The notes under the pieces: generated by a model
The model's database searches: none
What the model was told of the DNA's origin: nothing
What the model saw: the letters and a program-made list of their open reading frames with translations, nothing else
Shown here: positions 49,601-58,748 of the stretch, one piece after another
Position numbering within the stretch: position 1 is the stretch's first letter
Layout of the letters: every line of letters begins with the position of its first letter
Made by a program: the position numbers and the translations under genes
DNA from: Marthasterias glacialis
Taxonomy: Eukaryota > Echinodermata > Asteroidea > Forcipulatida > Asteriidae
Length of the DNA stretch: 64,000 bases
Assembly (NCBI GenBank): GCA_911728455.2
Contig: OU452228.1
Coordinates: 1-64,000 of the forward strand
Direction of reading: 5' to 3'

Positions 49601-49926
49601 TATAAGTGCCGCTTATGAGACAAAATGTGGTAGGTTGAGACTGAGCAGGATCATGAACTGCATAAAAGAACCATACATTTTAAAAGTGCTGTCAATAAGA
49701 CCGACTATTGTAGGTTGGATCTGAGCAGTATCATGAAGTGAATGACAGAACCATACATTTTATAAGTGACGCTAATAAGACCAACTATAGTAGGTTGAGG
49801 GCTGTGCAGGATCATGAAGTGAATGACAGAACCCTACATTTTATAAGCGCCGCTAATAATACTTATTGAGGTTAATTGAGGCTGAACAGGATCATGAACT
49901 GCATAAAAGAACCAGACATTTTATGA
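46609..49926 (+). repeat. 80-bp minisatellite, copy 2 (one unit fewer)
   Basis: Unit-by-unit the same order as copy 1. The unit with GTACATTGTATTAGTGCC (copy 1, 43490-43570) is missing. Confidence 0.95.
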
Positions 49927-50924
49927 GTAAGGGTCTGTAAATATCAAAGATTTTTGGAAAATGTTGGCCACGGCAAAAAAATGGATTTCCTTCATACTCC
50001 AATATTTGATGGACCTTTGCCCCAAACTAACAAATATGGAAAACAAACTTGAAAATTATCTGCATTGCCATGGTAACAGCCAAATTAAGATTGTAGGCTT
50101 TTAAAGCCATTTTTCCAATTTTTTAATAGAAAAACGTATACGTGTAAATGCTGCATTGCCTAAAATGCGTACTGTATATCACCAGTTAGAAACTTTCCCC
50201 TTCCCTTCCTTACCCCTCCCCTTTCTCTCTCCCTGTTCTATTAAAACATTTTGTAACGATTTTAGGGTGGGGCTACAGCCCCCTTTGCCACCCCTTAGAT
50301 CCGTCAAAGAGTCACTACATAACACACAGTGACATTGACTTCCAAAATAGCATAACCAATATTATTGTGATGATGGCGTCAGATAAATTGGGTCAATAGT
50401 CATAGTCCCTAAATACAGGCGGAAAACACCAAATCCAAGATGGCCGCCTGACATGGCGGCCATTTTTAATTCCCACAATACATTTAACACTATCACATGA
50501 CACATCAAGACCACTTTTGGGGAAAAAAAATTATGTAATATATTTATTTTCGTGGGTAGTATATAGGACTATATGTTAAAAAATAAATTTGAAAGAGCTG
50601 ACAATTTCTTATTACGGAGCTGCAACACAAGTAGTGTCTGGCATATAGCTAAACATTACTGACATGGGCATACCTTTCTCATTTGTGGCAAAAGTTGATT
50701 GATCATGCTTATTTGGGTTTAATTATCAGATTCTCTAAACATCTTTCAGAGATTTGTGGTAGTTCACTTGAAAAATTTCAAGTAAAGATACAACACTGTA
50801 GAGCATATCTGCAGCTATGTCCCAACATAGTCTCACAACGTCTGTTGTCGTTCGAATGAATATTATTTGGGAATGTTGGGATGGGAACCAGTCTATATGG
50901 CCCACTGTGCCAGTCCAACGTATG

Positions 50925-51003
50925 TGTGTGTGTGTGTGTACGATCGACGAGTTGATCGGCATTTCGATAAGCAGACACGCACACACACACACACACACAC
51001 ACC
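50925..51003. repeat. Inverted (TG)n / (CA)n microsatellite pair
   Basis: GTATGTGTGTGTGTGTGTG at 50921-50939 is followed after ~40 bp by ACGCACACACACACACACAC up to 51001. The two arms can pair into a hairpin. Open frames through it on both strands (50735-51148 minus, 50817-51212 plus) are low-complexity artefacts. Confidence 0.9.
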
Positions 51004-51402
51004 GGCGCGTCGCGACGGGGCTTGATAACTGGTTTTCCACACAATGTAACGTTAAAACGGCATGTTGTAAACAAAAAACAGTGCAGGTACCGGTTGTATT
51101 TGATAATTTCTCATCGTGCGTACACTGTACACATGTACATTTAAACATATTTTTTGTAAGGATGTTACATGTACATTATGGAAACGGCTGGCAGTTGGTG
51201 TTTTGCATGTAGGAAGGTATTTTTAACGATCGCGGCATCAAATTCAGACCCATGTCACTGTGCCGTGAGTAGCAGCATGACCAAATTCCTAAGGTAGGCA
51301 GCTTGCTTCAGTATTTTTAGGAAGCAAGTTTGGCGTATTTGGTGGCCCGGACATATTTTCACTGTTCTCGGGCCAGTGGGCCACCGTTAATTTCGGACCC
51401 TG
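51004..51402. other. Non-coding DNA, no gene seen
   Basis: No supported exon. A GGGCCAGTGGGCCACC self-complementary stretch lies near 51370. Confidence 0.4.
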
Positions 51403-52365
51403 CCAGGCGTATACAGATTCTTTGGTTTAGGGGGGCAGAAGGGTTGATTTTATACAGATAAAAAACACAAACATCTAACACGCCTTTTTATTTATTTTTT
51501 CTTCCTGCTTTGCCCAATTTTTCCAAACTGTTTTGCCTGAATTTTTGTTGTTGTTGTTGTTGTTGTTTTTGTTGTGGGGGGGGGGGGGTGCAACTGCCCC
51601 CGGCTTGTACGCCTTTTGTTCCCTCCCACCCCAACCCACGATCCAGAAAGCTATTGGAAAACGTACCAGCATTATTTAGGAGCTTGAATGAGTTAAAGGT
51701 TATAATTTTGAGCTGAAGGATTGATCATGGGTTATACAGTTCCAGAGTTCAATCCAAGACTGTCACATGTATGTACAAGAACCAAGAAATCTGTAATGGA
51801 AGAAGAAGCAACAAAAATTAAGTAAACATGCAAGTTAAATGGTATAGCCTACAATTTACATAAAAAGACTACTTTCGGCTTCAATGCAAGTAGAAAATAC
51901 AATCACACTTCTTAGTTTTTATGTTCAGAATACTCTACATTATATTGGTTGTCTTATTGTCAAAACGCATTCAAAGGTAGAGAGAACTTTCAGTTTTGAA
52001 TCAGAAAATCCTGTCAATCGTAACAGAGATTGGAATGTTAGGGGCCCAAGTAATTTGGGTGGGATTCAGCAAAAAAGGATGATACTGCATTGAGGTTTTT
52101 GGGATTGATAAACATCAACTAACAATATGAAGTGAGGGGTGTTTGGTTGTAATGTATAATATGATGTAGAAAAGAGGGGAGCACAAAGGGGCGGATCTGA
52201 AAAGAGAACAGAGGGATGTTTGGTTGGAATGGATACAGACGATGTAGAAAAGAAGGAAGCATGAAGTGGGCGAATCTGAAAAGTGAACAGTAGGGTGTCT
52301 GTTCTGGATGGATCAAAAAGAAAAAGGGATCTGGGGATGGGGGAGGCATTCCCCCCTCCCCCCCA
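51403..52365 (+). mobile_element. Dispersed repeat with internal 79-bp VNTR, short form (3 units)
   Basis: Starts CCAGGCGTATACAGATTC and ends with CTGTTCTGGATGGAT, then GGGGATGGGGGAGGCATTCC. The same start and end, in the same order, bound 58749-61040. Internal landmarks include a (TTG)n/G-run near 51546-51588, GGAGCTTGAATGAGTTAAAG, GGATTCAGCAAAAAAGGATG, and then VNTR units (GGGTGTTTGGTTGGAATGGA) at 52130-52310. The class is unknown; no TIR or poly(A) is evident. Confidence 0.75.
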
Positions 52366-52614
52366 AAAAAACTAGTTCTTTTAGATTAGTGTTATTTTAC
52401 TTAAGACCCAACCCCACCCCATCCCCTTCCCCCTGGGTGGAATTGATTTCCAAGCTCCCTCCAAAGATATGTTCTGGCATTAAGGTGATGGGTTAAAAAA
52501 AAAGACATTTGATGAAAGGGGAAATGAGGGGGAAAGTGTTGATGACAATGATTGTGATTCTGGACACCGGCAGAAAGGGGGGTGCATGGCTGAAAAACAG
52601 TTTAACTAGGTTTT
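52366..52614. other. Non-coding, C-rich then purine-rich
   Basis: Runs of C (52360-52440) and an A-rich, G-rich stretch. No gene. Confidence 0.4.
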
Positions 52615-52912
52615 TGAAAACTTACCAGCATATTTAGGAGCTTGAATGAGTTAAAGCTGATAATCGTTTGCTGAAGGGGTGATCATGAGTCATACAGTCC
52701 AAGAGTTCCATCCAAGAACAAGAACCAAGAGTGATCTGTTAGGAAAAACAAGCAAAGAAAATTAAGTAATGTACATAAATGGGCAGGCCTTGTACAATTT
52801 GCATAAAAAATACTTTTTCTTGCTTGAATGCAAGTACAAATAAACACTTCTAGGTTTTTTATAATCACCTTAAACGCACGCTCATTAATTATTTGTCCAA
52901 AAAAATTTTTGG
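52615..52912 (+). mobile_element. Partial copy of the VNTR-bearing dispersed repeat
   Basis: Matches the middle of the family (51655-51960 and 58960-59220): AGGAGCTTGAATGAGTTAAA, GATCATGAGTCATACAGT, TTTGCATAAAAA. It lacks both ends and the VNTR. Confidence 0.65.
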
Positions 52913-53251
52913 TCAAGAGATTTTTTTATTTTTCCGACACCACCATTCATTGCGTTACAGAAAGAAAAAAAACAGACGGGAAATGATTATAAGAGCCAAA
53001 CTACCCACAGATCCAATCGGATAAAACCATGAGCTCAATCAACCTTCCCTGACAAACGATTCTAATATACAAGAAACACTTGACGACCTAATTGCCTTAC
53101 TCTAAACAATCCTACAATGGAGAAAGAGCTCTATTACTCAAACACATAAACATATTCACGGCTATGTTATTCTCCATAACCGTTGCACCCCAACATCTAC
53201 CCAGATGTACCAAGAGAATTACCTGATTATTTTATTATAATCAACCCACAT

Positions 53252-53297
53252 GCAACTGATGAGGAAGCAACAGAGACTTCCGAAAGCTAGCTATTGC
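53252..53297 (+). ncRNA. Hammerhead ribozyme (minimal type I)
   Basis: The core CTGATGA (53256-53262) is followed by stem II GGAAG (53263-53267), loop, CTTCC (53277-53281), then GAA (53282-53284). Stem III is only three pairs, AGC (53285-53287) with GCT (53290-53292) and a two-base loop. The cleavage base is A at 53293. Stem I pairs GCAA (53252-53255) with TTGC (53294-53297), extended by two pairs past a bulged C. All invariant core positions are present. Very short stem III is characteristic of hammerheads in Penelope-like elements, which are thought to act as dimers. The expected cut is after 53293, in the transcript sense of the RT. Confidence 0.85.
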
Positions 53298-54328
53298 CAT
53301 ACCGTAAGGATCTGGAAAAATATCCTTTTTCTCGAAAACAATGTTCATTACTGACCCACATAGTCAGAAAAAGTCAACCCCTCTGGTTGCATTATTCCCC
53401 CACCACACCCCGGTCAAAGTACCCCTGCGGGAATAATCCAGCACAGTTTTACACATTTGAATTTGTATAATCACAAATACAAATTTCAAATTACAGAAAG
53501 CCAATCAGACCGAGCGTCAATGGATGGGATAGCACCAACATTTATTATCCTTTTCTTATTGTCCTCCCTGCCCCCTTAAGGGACAGTTGTGAGTCGTTGG
53601 TCACACAAGCATGCCCGTGAATTCCCACCTGTCTTATGAGGAAGGGGAATCTTCAGGTTGCTTCGCTCTGAACCCTACCATACCACGTGCGCTTACTTAC
53701 AATCTGTGCCTAATCTCAACTACCCACACATATACATTGTATTAAAACACAGATCTACTGTCCAATCCCGGACTCCTACCACAACCACCAACCACGTGAA
53801 GTGATCTCAACCTATACATATACATCCGACACATGGATTATATCGGGTTCACGCAATCATATCACCTCCAAATAGTATAAAAAGTATCGGATACAAGTTA
53901 CTTCTAACAGCTAAAACCAGCTGTACTTCATTGATACTTTTTACTATTCAACTTTTAAACCTCCATCTCCCACCCATAACTATCCTTAAAACAGTCTATC
54001 CTCAAAATCCGCAATCAGAGGAGGAAACAAAACAAATACAAAAAAATAAAACACACTTTGGAACCTACTACCATATTGGTTTTGCAAAAAAAGCTCCACC
54101 GCGGGATCCACACATCTTCCCGCCTTCGGTGCAACAGGCTAATCGCCCTGCAAACCCATCCCACACAATGGACTCTGGCTACCGCCATTAATCCCATCAA
54201 GACTTTGAACATCCACGCAACCCACACACCCGAGCATCCTATCTTAGGCTATGGCTTTGTGATTTCACGCTCGTCCGCAACGGAGACATAAACAAACCTC
54301 TCTCCTCGGATTCTGATCATTCACAATC
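53298..54328 (+). promoter_or_regulatory. Penelope element 5' region with TATA box
   Basis: About 1 kb between ribozyme and ORF1 without a supported gene. GTATAAAAAGTATCGG at 53876-53891 is a TATA-like box about 440 bp upstream of ORF1. An inverted repeat TTTGAATTTGTAT...ATACAAATTTCAAA lies near 53456-53492. The open frame at 53931-54191 has no recognisable feature and probably belongs to the leader. Confidence 0.45.
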
Positions 54329-55048
54329 ATGTCGTCTTCTCTTAGCAAGTCCGCTCGAAAAATTTTGAAGAAAAACCGTTTATCCTTTCCTTTTCCTGAC
54401 CCTGTTCCTGAGTCAAGCCCGGAGAAACCCAAGACACCTTCCTTCACAACATCAGACGTTTTCAACTTCTCTCTCACTTCTGACTCCGAATCTTTTCCTT
54501 GTGGGAACCAATCACTGATTGACTGCCTGGAAAAAGATCTGGACAACACACTACCGAGAGAATTGAGACCATCCACCAGCTCCTCACACCGGCCAAAGCT
54601 CTCTCAAGAAAAATTCGACTTTGTCAAAACTCTAGCTGCAAACATCAGCAACCTGATAGCAGCTAGAGCACACATTGACAAACAAGACAATTTGCTATCC
54701 AAAGCAGTCAAAAACAGAGAGCCTCCGCCTTACATGTCATCACAAACAAAACCACCACACCCACACCGACTACTCGCCCATGAGGACTCTTTCAAAGAGT
54801 CTCGGAAAAGCTTGGAGTCAAAAGTGTGCGTTTTGTTTGCTGAGCTGACACTTGACCAATATTTGAAGTTCAAGAAGGACATCCAAGACCGGCTAGACTC
54901 ATCCAAGACCAAGGCAGACAGCGAATTGGAGCAACACTTCCAAGACCCAGAAGAGAGACAAACGGCGAACAACCTCTTCAACTTTTTCACAAGAAAACGG
55001 CCACAACCCACCAAAGGACAGAAGAGAAAACGTCTCGAAAATCACTGA
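54329..55048 (+). CDS. Penelope-like element ORF1 protein (239 aa)
   Basis: Likely a structural or RNA-binding accessory protein of the retroelement. ORF1 proteins are found upstream of RT in several PLE groups, but their role is poorly known. Residues 1-60 are Ser/Pro-rich with a basic start (KSARKILKKNR). Residues 90-125 and 155-205 are predicted helical with heptad-like hydrophobics and many charges (possible coiled coil). The C-terminus is strongly basic (TRKRPQPTKGQKRKR, about 221-235), suited to nuclear localisation or nucleic-acid binding. The ATG at 54329 is the first in frame after a stop-rich leader. The ORF is intact, unlike the following RT. The 149-bp gap to the RT ORF is AT-rich. 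The assignment rests on position and composition, not on a recognised domain. Confidence 0.6.
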   Translation: MSSSLSKSARKILKKNRLSFPFPDPVPESSPEKPKTPSFTTSDVFNFSLTSDSESFPCGNQSLIDCLEKDLDNTLPRELRPSTSSSHRPKLSQEKFDFVKTLAANISNLIAARAHIDKQDNLLSKAVKNREPPPYMSSQTKPPHPHRLLAHEDSFKESRKSLESKVCVLFAELTLDQYLKFKKDIQDRLDSSKTKADSELEQHFQDPEERQTANNLFNFFTRKRPQPTKGQKRKRLENH

Positions 55049-55197
55049 TTTTCCTTTTGTAACACAACCGGTCTTTTTCAAGACCACCACCAACTCCAAA
55101 AAGAGTTAAATTACCATCACTTGACTCATAATAATATTAAGCTTCACTTATAGCAAGTATTATTATTTTACCGTAAACAAACTTTGCAACAGCTATA

Positions 55198-56365
55198 ATG
55201 GTAAATCGCAAATACAATAAAGGAAAATCACATGCAAAAAATCATAGAAAAGTAAAACACTTTTCCCGCCATTGCTCATCACAATCCAAACAAAGACAAC
55301 TTAGTCTTTTAACTGATTTAGCCCATCAAAGTGAACATTACATAACAAACCTTTCTAATATCGACCTTTCTACACACCAGAAAATCATATTAGGTAAAGG
55401 TTTAAACTTCGTTCCAACCCCGGCTAAACCTAACCGCCGTTCTCTTTTGAGGGATATAAACAAATTCAATCGAAGAATGAGAATTGCATTTTTAATTCAC
55501 AACAAATCTTCCACAACGAAACCCTTCAAACCACCATCTACCTGGCATCCCAAATCTACATTTAATCTCATACTTGAGAACTATTTGGAAGCCACTAAAT
55601 ACGAACTTGCCCACATCCGTTTGAGAAATCAGAGGAAGAACTTCTCAAAGCAAGATCTATCAGCTCTAAACCAGTTGAAAAACAACAAACAAATCGTGAT
55701 CAAACCATATGACAAAGGCAGAGGAATCTGCCTTATGAACTACACTGACGACCTCAACGTTGGCTACCGCCATCTTGATTCTCAGCACTACATAGAGCTA
55801 GAACAAGATATCACACATGAAACCACCCAGTTAGTTCATAACGCTCTCACAAAAATGGTAAACCAAAACGTAATCAACCGCCATACTTTTGAGTACCTCG
55901 ACCCACTCACACAAAACGTGACTTGTCCCACCATGTACTTTCTACCAAAAATCCACAAAACTCCGCCCCCTGGAGAACCTTTCATTGGTAGACCCATTAT
56001 TAGTGGTTGCACAAGCCCCACGGCAAAAATATCCGAATTTGTGGCTTACTTCCTTCTTCCAATAGTTACTGCACAACCAACATATGTCCGTGACACCACA
56101 GACATCCTACGCAAACTGGAAGAAACACCTTTCCCACAAAATGTACTCATCACAAGTATTGACGTTGTTTCAATGTACACAAATGTCCGCCAAACTGAGG
56201 CAATCAATTGTGTTTGCGACGCACTCGATCGCACAAATCACCAATAAGCCATTAACAAACCACACTCCTCACACATCCGAACACTTCTGAACCTTATAAT
56301 TGGAAGAAACTGCTTCCAGTTTGGAAAACGCCCACAGAACAAAACCAATAATTTCCTAGCAATGC
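55198..56365 (+). pseudogene. Penelope-like reverse transcriptase, truncated with in-frame stop
   Basis: The open part (55198-56247, 349 codons) has the marks of the PLE RT N-terminal half: NLSNIDLS and KGLNFVPTP (residues 51-75), IKPYDKGRGICLM (168-180), YFLPKIHK (247-254), GRPIISGCTSPTAKIS (264-279), and motif A SIDVVSMYTN (320-329) with the catalytic Asp at 322. A TAA at 56245 ends it, but the same frame continues with LLNLIIGRNCFQFGKRPQ, as expected of the region after motif A. So the stop is a mutation and not the natural end. Similarity stops near 56365; motif C (the YxDD box) and the GIY-YIG domain are missing. The protein would be inactive. Full-length PLE proteins are roughly twice as long. 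Confidence 0.9.
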
Positions 56366-56520
56366 CTTTCTACTTATATAGCAAGTGCTGCTGCTGCACA
56401 GTAGCACTTGTTCACCTGCCAAAACTATTTACAACACAATAGCTGCTGCACAGTAGCACTAGCTCACTTGCCAAAACTATTCACAACAGCTGCTGCCCAG
56501 TAGCAAATTATAGCCCTTCA
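56366..56520 (+). repeat. ~60-bp tandem repeat, 3 units
   Basis: GCTGCTGCACAGTAGCACT, then CACYTGCCAAAACTATT, recur at about 56386, 56443 and 56490. It marks the point where the Penelope element is broken. Confidence 0.8.
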
Positions 56521-56686
56521 CTTTGTGGACAAAGAAATACATTTAAAATCACCTTCAAGCTGGGATATAGGGATCTAACTGTGACAAAGCCGTGACCCCT
56601 TTTTCATCCCTTATGGTATTGGTGAGTTTTGGGAAAATTCAGAGGCCCATATCTCAAAACCAAGATGAGATACCCTATAATAATTT
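56521..56686. other. Short non-coding stretch
   Basis: Nothing recognisable. Confidence 0.4.
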
Positions 56687-56956
56687 ATCTGTGGATGATT
56701 GTTGCCCAAAATTATCATAATTTGCTGTCAAGATTGGTTTTAAGACTGATTTTATTTTCGTGTCATGGATCCTCAAAAGCCTACAAAATCTACTGACATG
56801 AAGAACTTATTGGTGATTTTGATCTGTGGATGATTGTTGCCCAATATTATCATAATTTGCTGTCAAGATTGGTTTTAAGACTGATTTTATTTTCGTGTAA
56901 TGGATCCTCAAAAGCCTACAAATCTACTGACATGAAGAACTTATTGGTGATTTTGA
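56687..56956 (+). repeat. 135-bp tandem duplication
   Basis: ATCTGTGGATGATTGTTGCCC starts at 56687 and again at 56822. The copies differ by a few bases, so it is recent. A long C-run follows (56961-56989). Confidence 0.92.
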
Positions 56957-58017
56957 ACCCCCCTCACCCCCCCCCCCCCCCCCCCCGTGCCCCCATAAAT
57001 GTCAGTTTGCTTATTATAAGATAAATGGTTAGTGTCTAGGTACATTTGAGCATGTTGAGTTCCCAACCAAAGAAAGACCAATCACAGCTTCATTGAATAT
57101 TTAGAAGGGTAGATATAGGCCTATTAGTCCAGTATTGACAGCGATGTTACTGATCAAACCTGGATAATAAAATGTCAGAAAATTTTTTTTTATATAAATG
57201 TGGTGGAATTCTAATAGCTAAAACTTACCCATGCCAAGGAATAGCCTACAGCTTCAGAAAATCGTAACATTGAGGTTTTTGGAGATAAATCAAGCTACAA
57301 TAGAGTTTGACATCAAAGATGCTACTGGGCGTTTTTACCCCAAGGCCCCTGATTTTGCTCTGGGTAAAAACGCCCACTAACAAAAAAATTACTAGGCAAA
57401 AATTATAATTAATTCTACAATTTTGATATTTTATTATTGTGAAAGTAACCCTTCCTAATGTATATCAACCAAAAATTATAAAAAATAACATTTTTTTTTC
57501 CTTAAAAAAATCATTTGAAGTTAACACAGCCAAAACCTGTGACAGTCAGTTTTTAAAACTTTCTTTTCAATTTTTTTTTCAACGGCACCTCTGTACCCAT
57601 AAAACATGGCGATGAATTAAATTGTTTGTGTTATTTGTTTTTACATATATTGTACTTGTTAGATATAAATCTCATTTGATTACTCATCTTGTCATTTTTT
57701 ACTAGCAGTGGAAACAAGTCAAGTGGGCTTTTTACCCCATGGGCGTTTTTACCCCAGTTTACCCTACATGTACATCTACGTACATTAACTTAAAGATACT
57801 GATTAGTAATGTTTACAAACATTGAGCAAAATGCAGTGACGTAGATATGTGTTGAAAAGTAGAGGGGATGTTTCTAAAATTTCAATACCATTATCATATT
57901 TGTTTAACTGACAAGGGGATCTATTGGTAAAGATTATTTTCATTTTCCTAATGGCACAAAGCGCGAACCAGTGTTACAGGGTTGGGTTCAGGCCCCACTG
58001 AAGGGCCCAGGAACTTA
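56957..58017. other. Non-coding DNA with GGGCGTTTTTACCCC hairpin
   Basis: TGGGCGTTTTTACCCC at 57328 pairs with GGGTAAAAACGCCCA at 57361-57375, leaving a ~17-base loop. GGGCGTTTTTACCCC recurs at 57744. No gene seen. Confidence 0.55.
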
Positions 58018-58205
58018 AGAGTAAGGGACTGTAAATATCAAAGTTTTTTGAAAATGTTGGCCCCGACCAAAAAATGGATTTCCTTTATACTTTCATATTT
58101 GATGGACCTCTGCCCCAAACTAATAAATATGGGGGGAAAATTTGAAAAATATCTGCATTGCCATGATAACAGCCAAATTAAGATTGTAGGCTTTTTAAGC
58201 CATTT
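58018..58205 (+). mobile_element. Third copy of the GTAAATATCAAAG repeat
   Basis: Clearly similar to 44066-44240 and 49927-50110 (for example CTGCATTGCCATG.TAACAGCC and AATTAAGATTGTAGGC). Divergent at both ends; class unknown. Confidence 0.7.
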
Positions 58206-58748
58206 TTTTTTATTTTTGAAAAGACAAATTGCCTATTTTCAAGGGCACATTACCATTAAACAAAATATAGAAAATAATTTTCCTAAAAGTTATTGGTAGA
58301 TGGGTCCTTTGAGGCTGCATTCATTGTATAAAAATATTCAACAGGTAATTGGATTGGTTATACCATTCATTTGAAATAGGGGTGTTTTTAGACTTTTTCA
58401 AAGAAGTTCTATCAAAATTTACCATTTTTTTGACAGCTCATAACCCATATGGTAGTGCTCCAATTTTAACATTGACCACAAATTATTGAGATACATGTAA
58501 GACATTGGTCTTGTGAAAAATAAAAAAAATTGGCTGGGGGAAAATACTTTATTGTTGCCTTTAGTGTTGCCAGACATTTTTGATTTTTTTCGAAATTCAA
58601 TTCAAGGCTAACCTGAAGTTTAATGGTAAGGAAAGGAAAATAAAAACTTTGTAAGTAATATTTATTGTTAAGAATGTCAATTTTATGTCAAAATAGATCA
58701 CATTTAATGGTCAAAGTCAAAGTCTGGGGGTTGATCCTATGGGCCAAC
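58206..58748. other. Non-coding DNA, no gene seen
   Basis: AT-rich, no supported exon. Confidence 0.45.

Larger units (their letters stand above)
44915..50775 (+). repeat. 5.9-kb tandem duplication, copy 2 (5861 bp)
   Basis: Repeats copy 1 from AACTCTACGCTAATAC to TAGTTCACTTGAAAAA. Differences are few: a 1-base insertion near 46004, scattered substitutions (for example copy 1 AAGATCC near 41187 is AACAACC here), and absence of one minisatellite unit after 49420. Includes a second copy of the MITE at 45806-46608. Confidence 0.95.
53230..56365 (+). mobile_element. Penelope-like retroelement, 3'-truncated
   Basis: A hammerhead ribozyme, a TATA-type promoter, ORF1 and a Penelope-type reverse transcriptase ORF lie in order on one strand, over about 3.1 kb. 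Penelope-like elements (PLEs) are retroelements with an RT related to telomerase, usually a C-terminal GIY-YIG endonuclease, LTR-like ends (pLTRs) and, in many animals, hammerhead motifs in those ends. Here the RT breaks off after catalytic motif A, and motif C and the endonuclease are absent, replaced by a CAG/CTG-rich repeat at 56366. The 5' boundary is approximate: family-repeat similarity stops near 52912. Confidence 0.88.

Noticed and set aside
50735-51212. ORFs of 98-137 codons on both strands
   Set aside because: They run through the TG/CA microsatellites; no domain and opposite frames equally open.
54265-54576. Minus-strand ORFs under the Penelope ORFs (54265-54576, 54730-55014, 55836-56234)
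   Set aside because: Shadows of ORF1 and RT, which have better motifs and composition on the plus strand.
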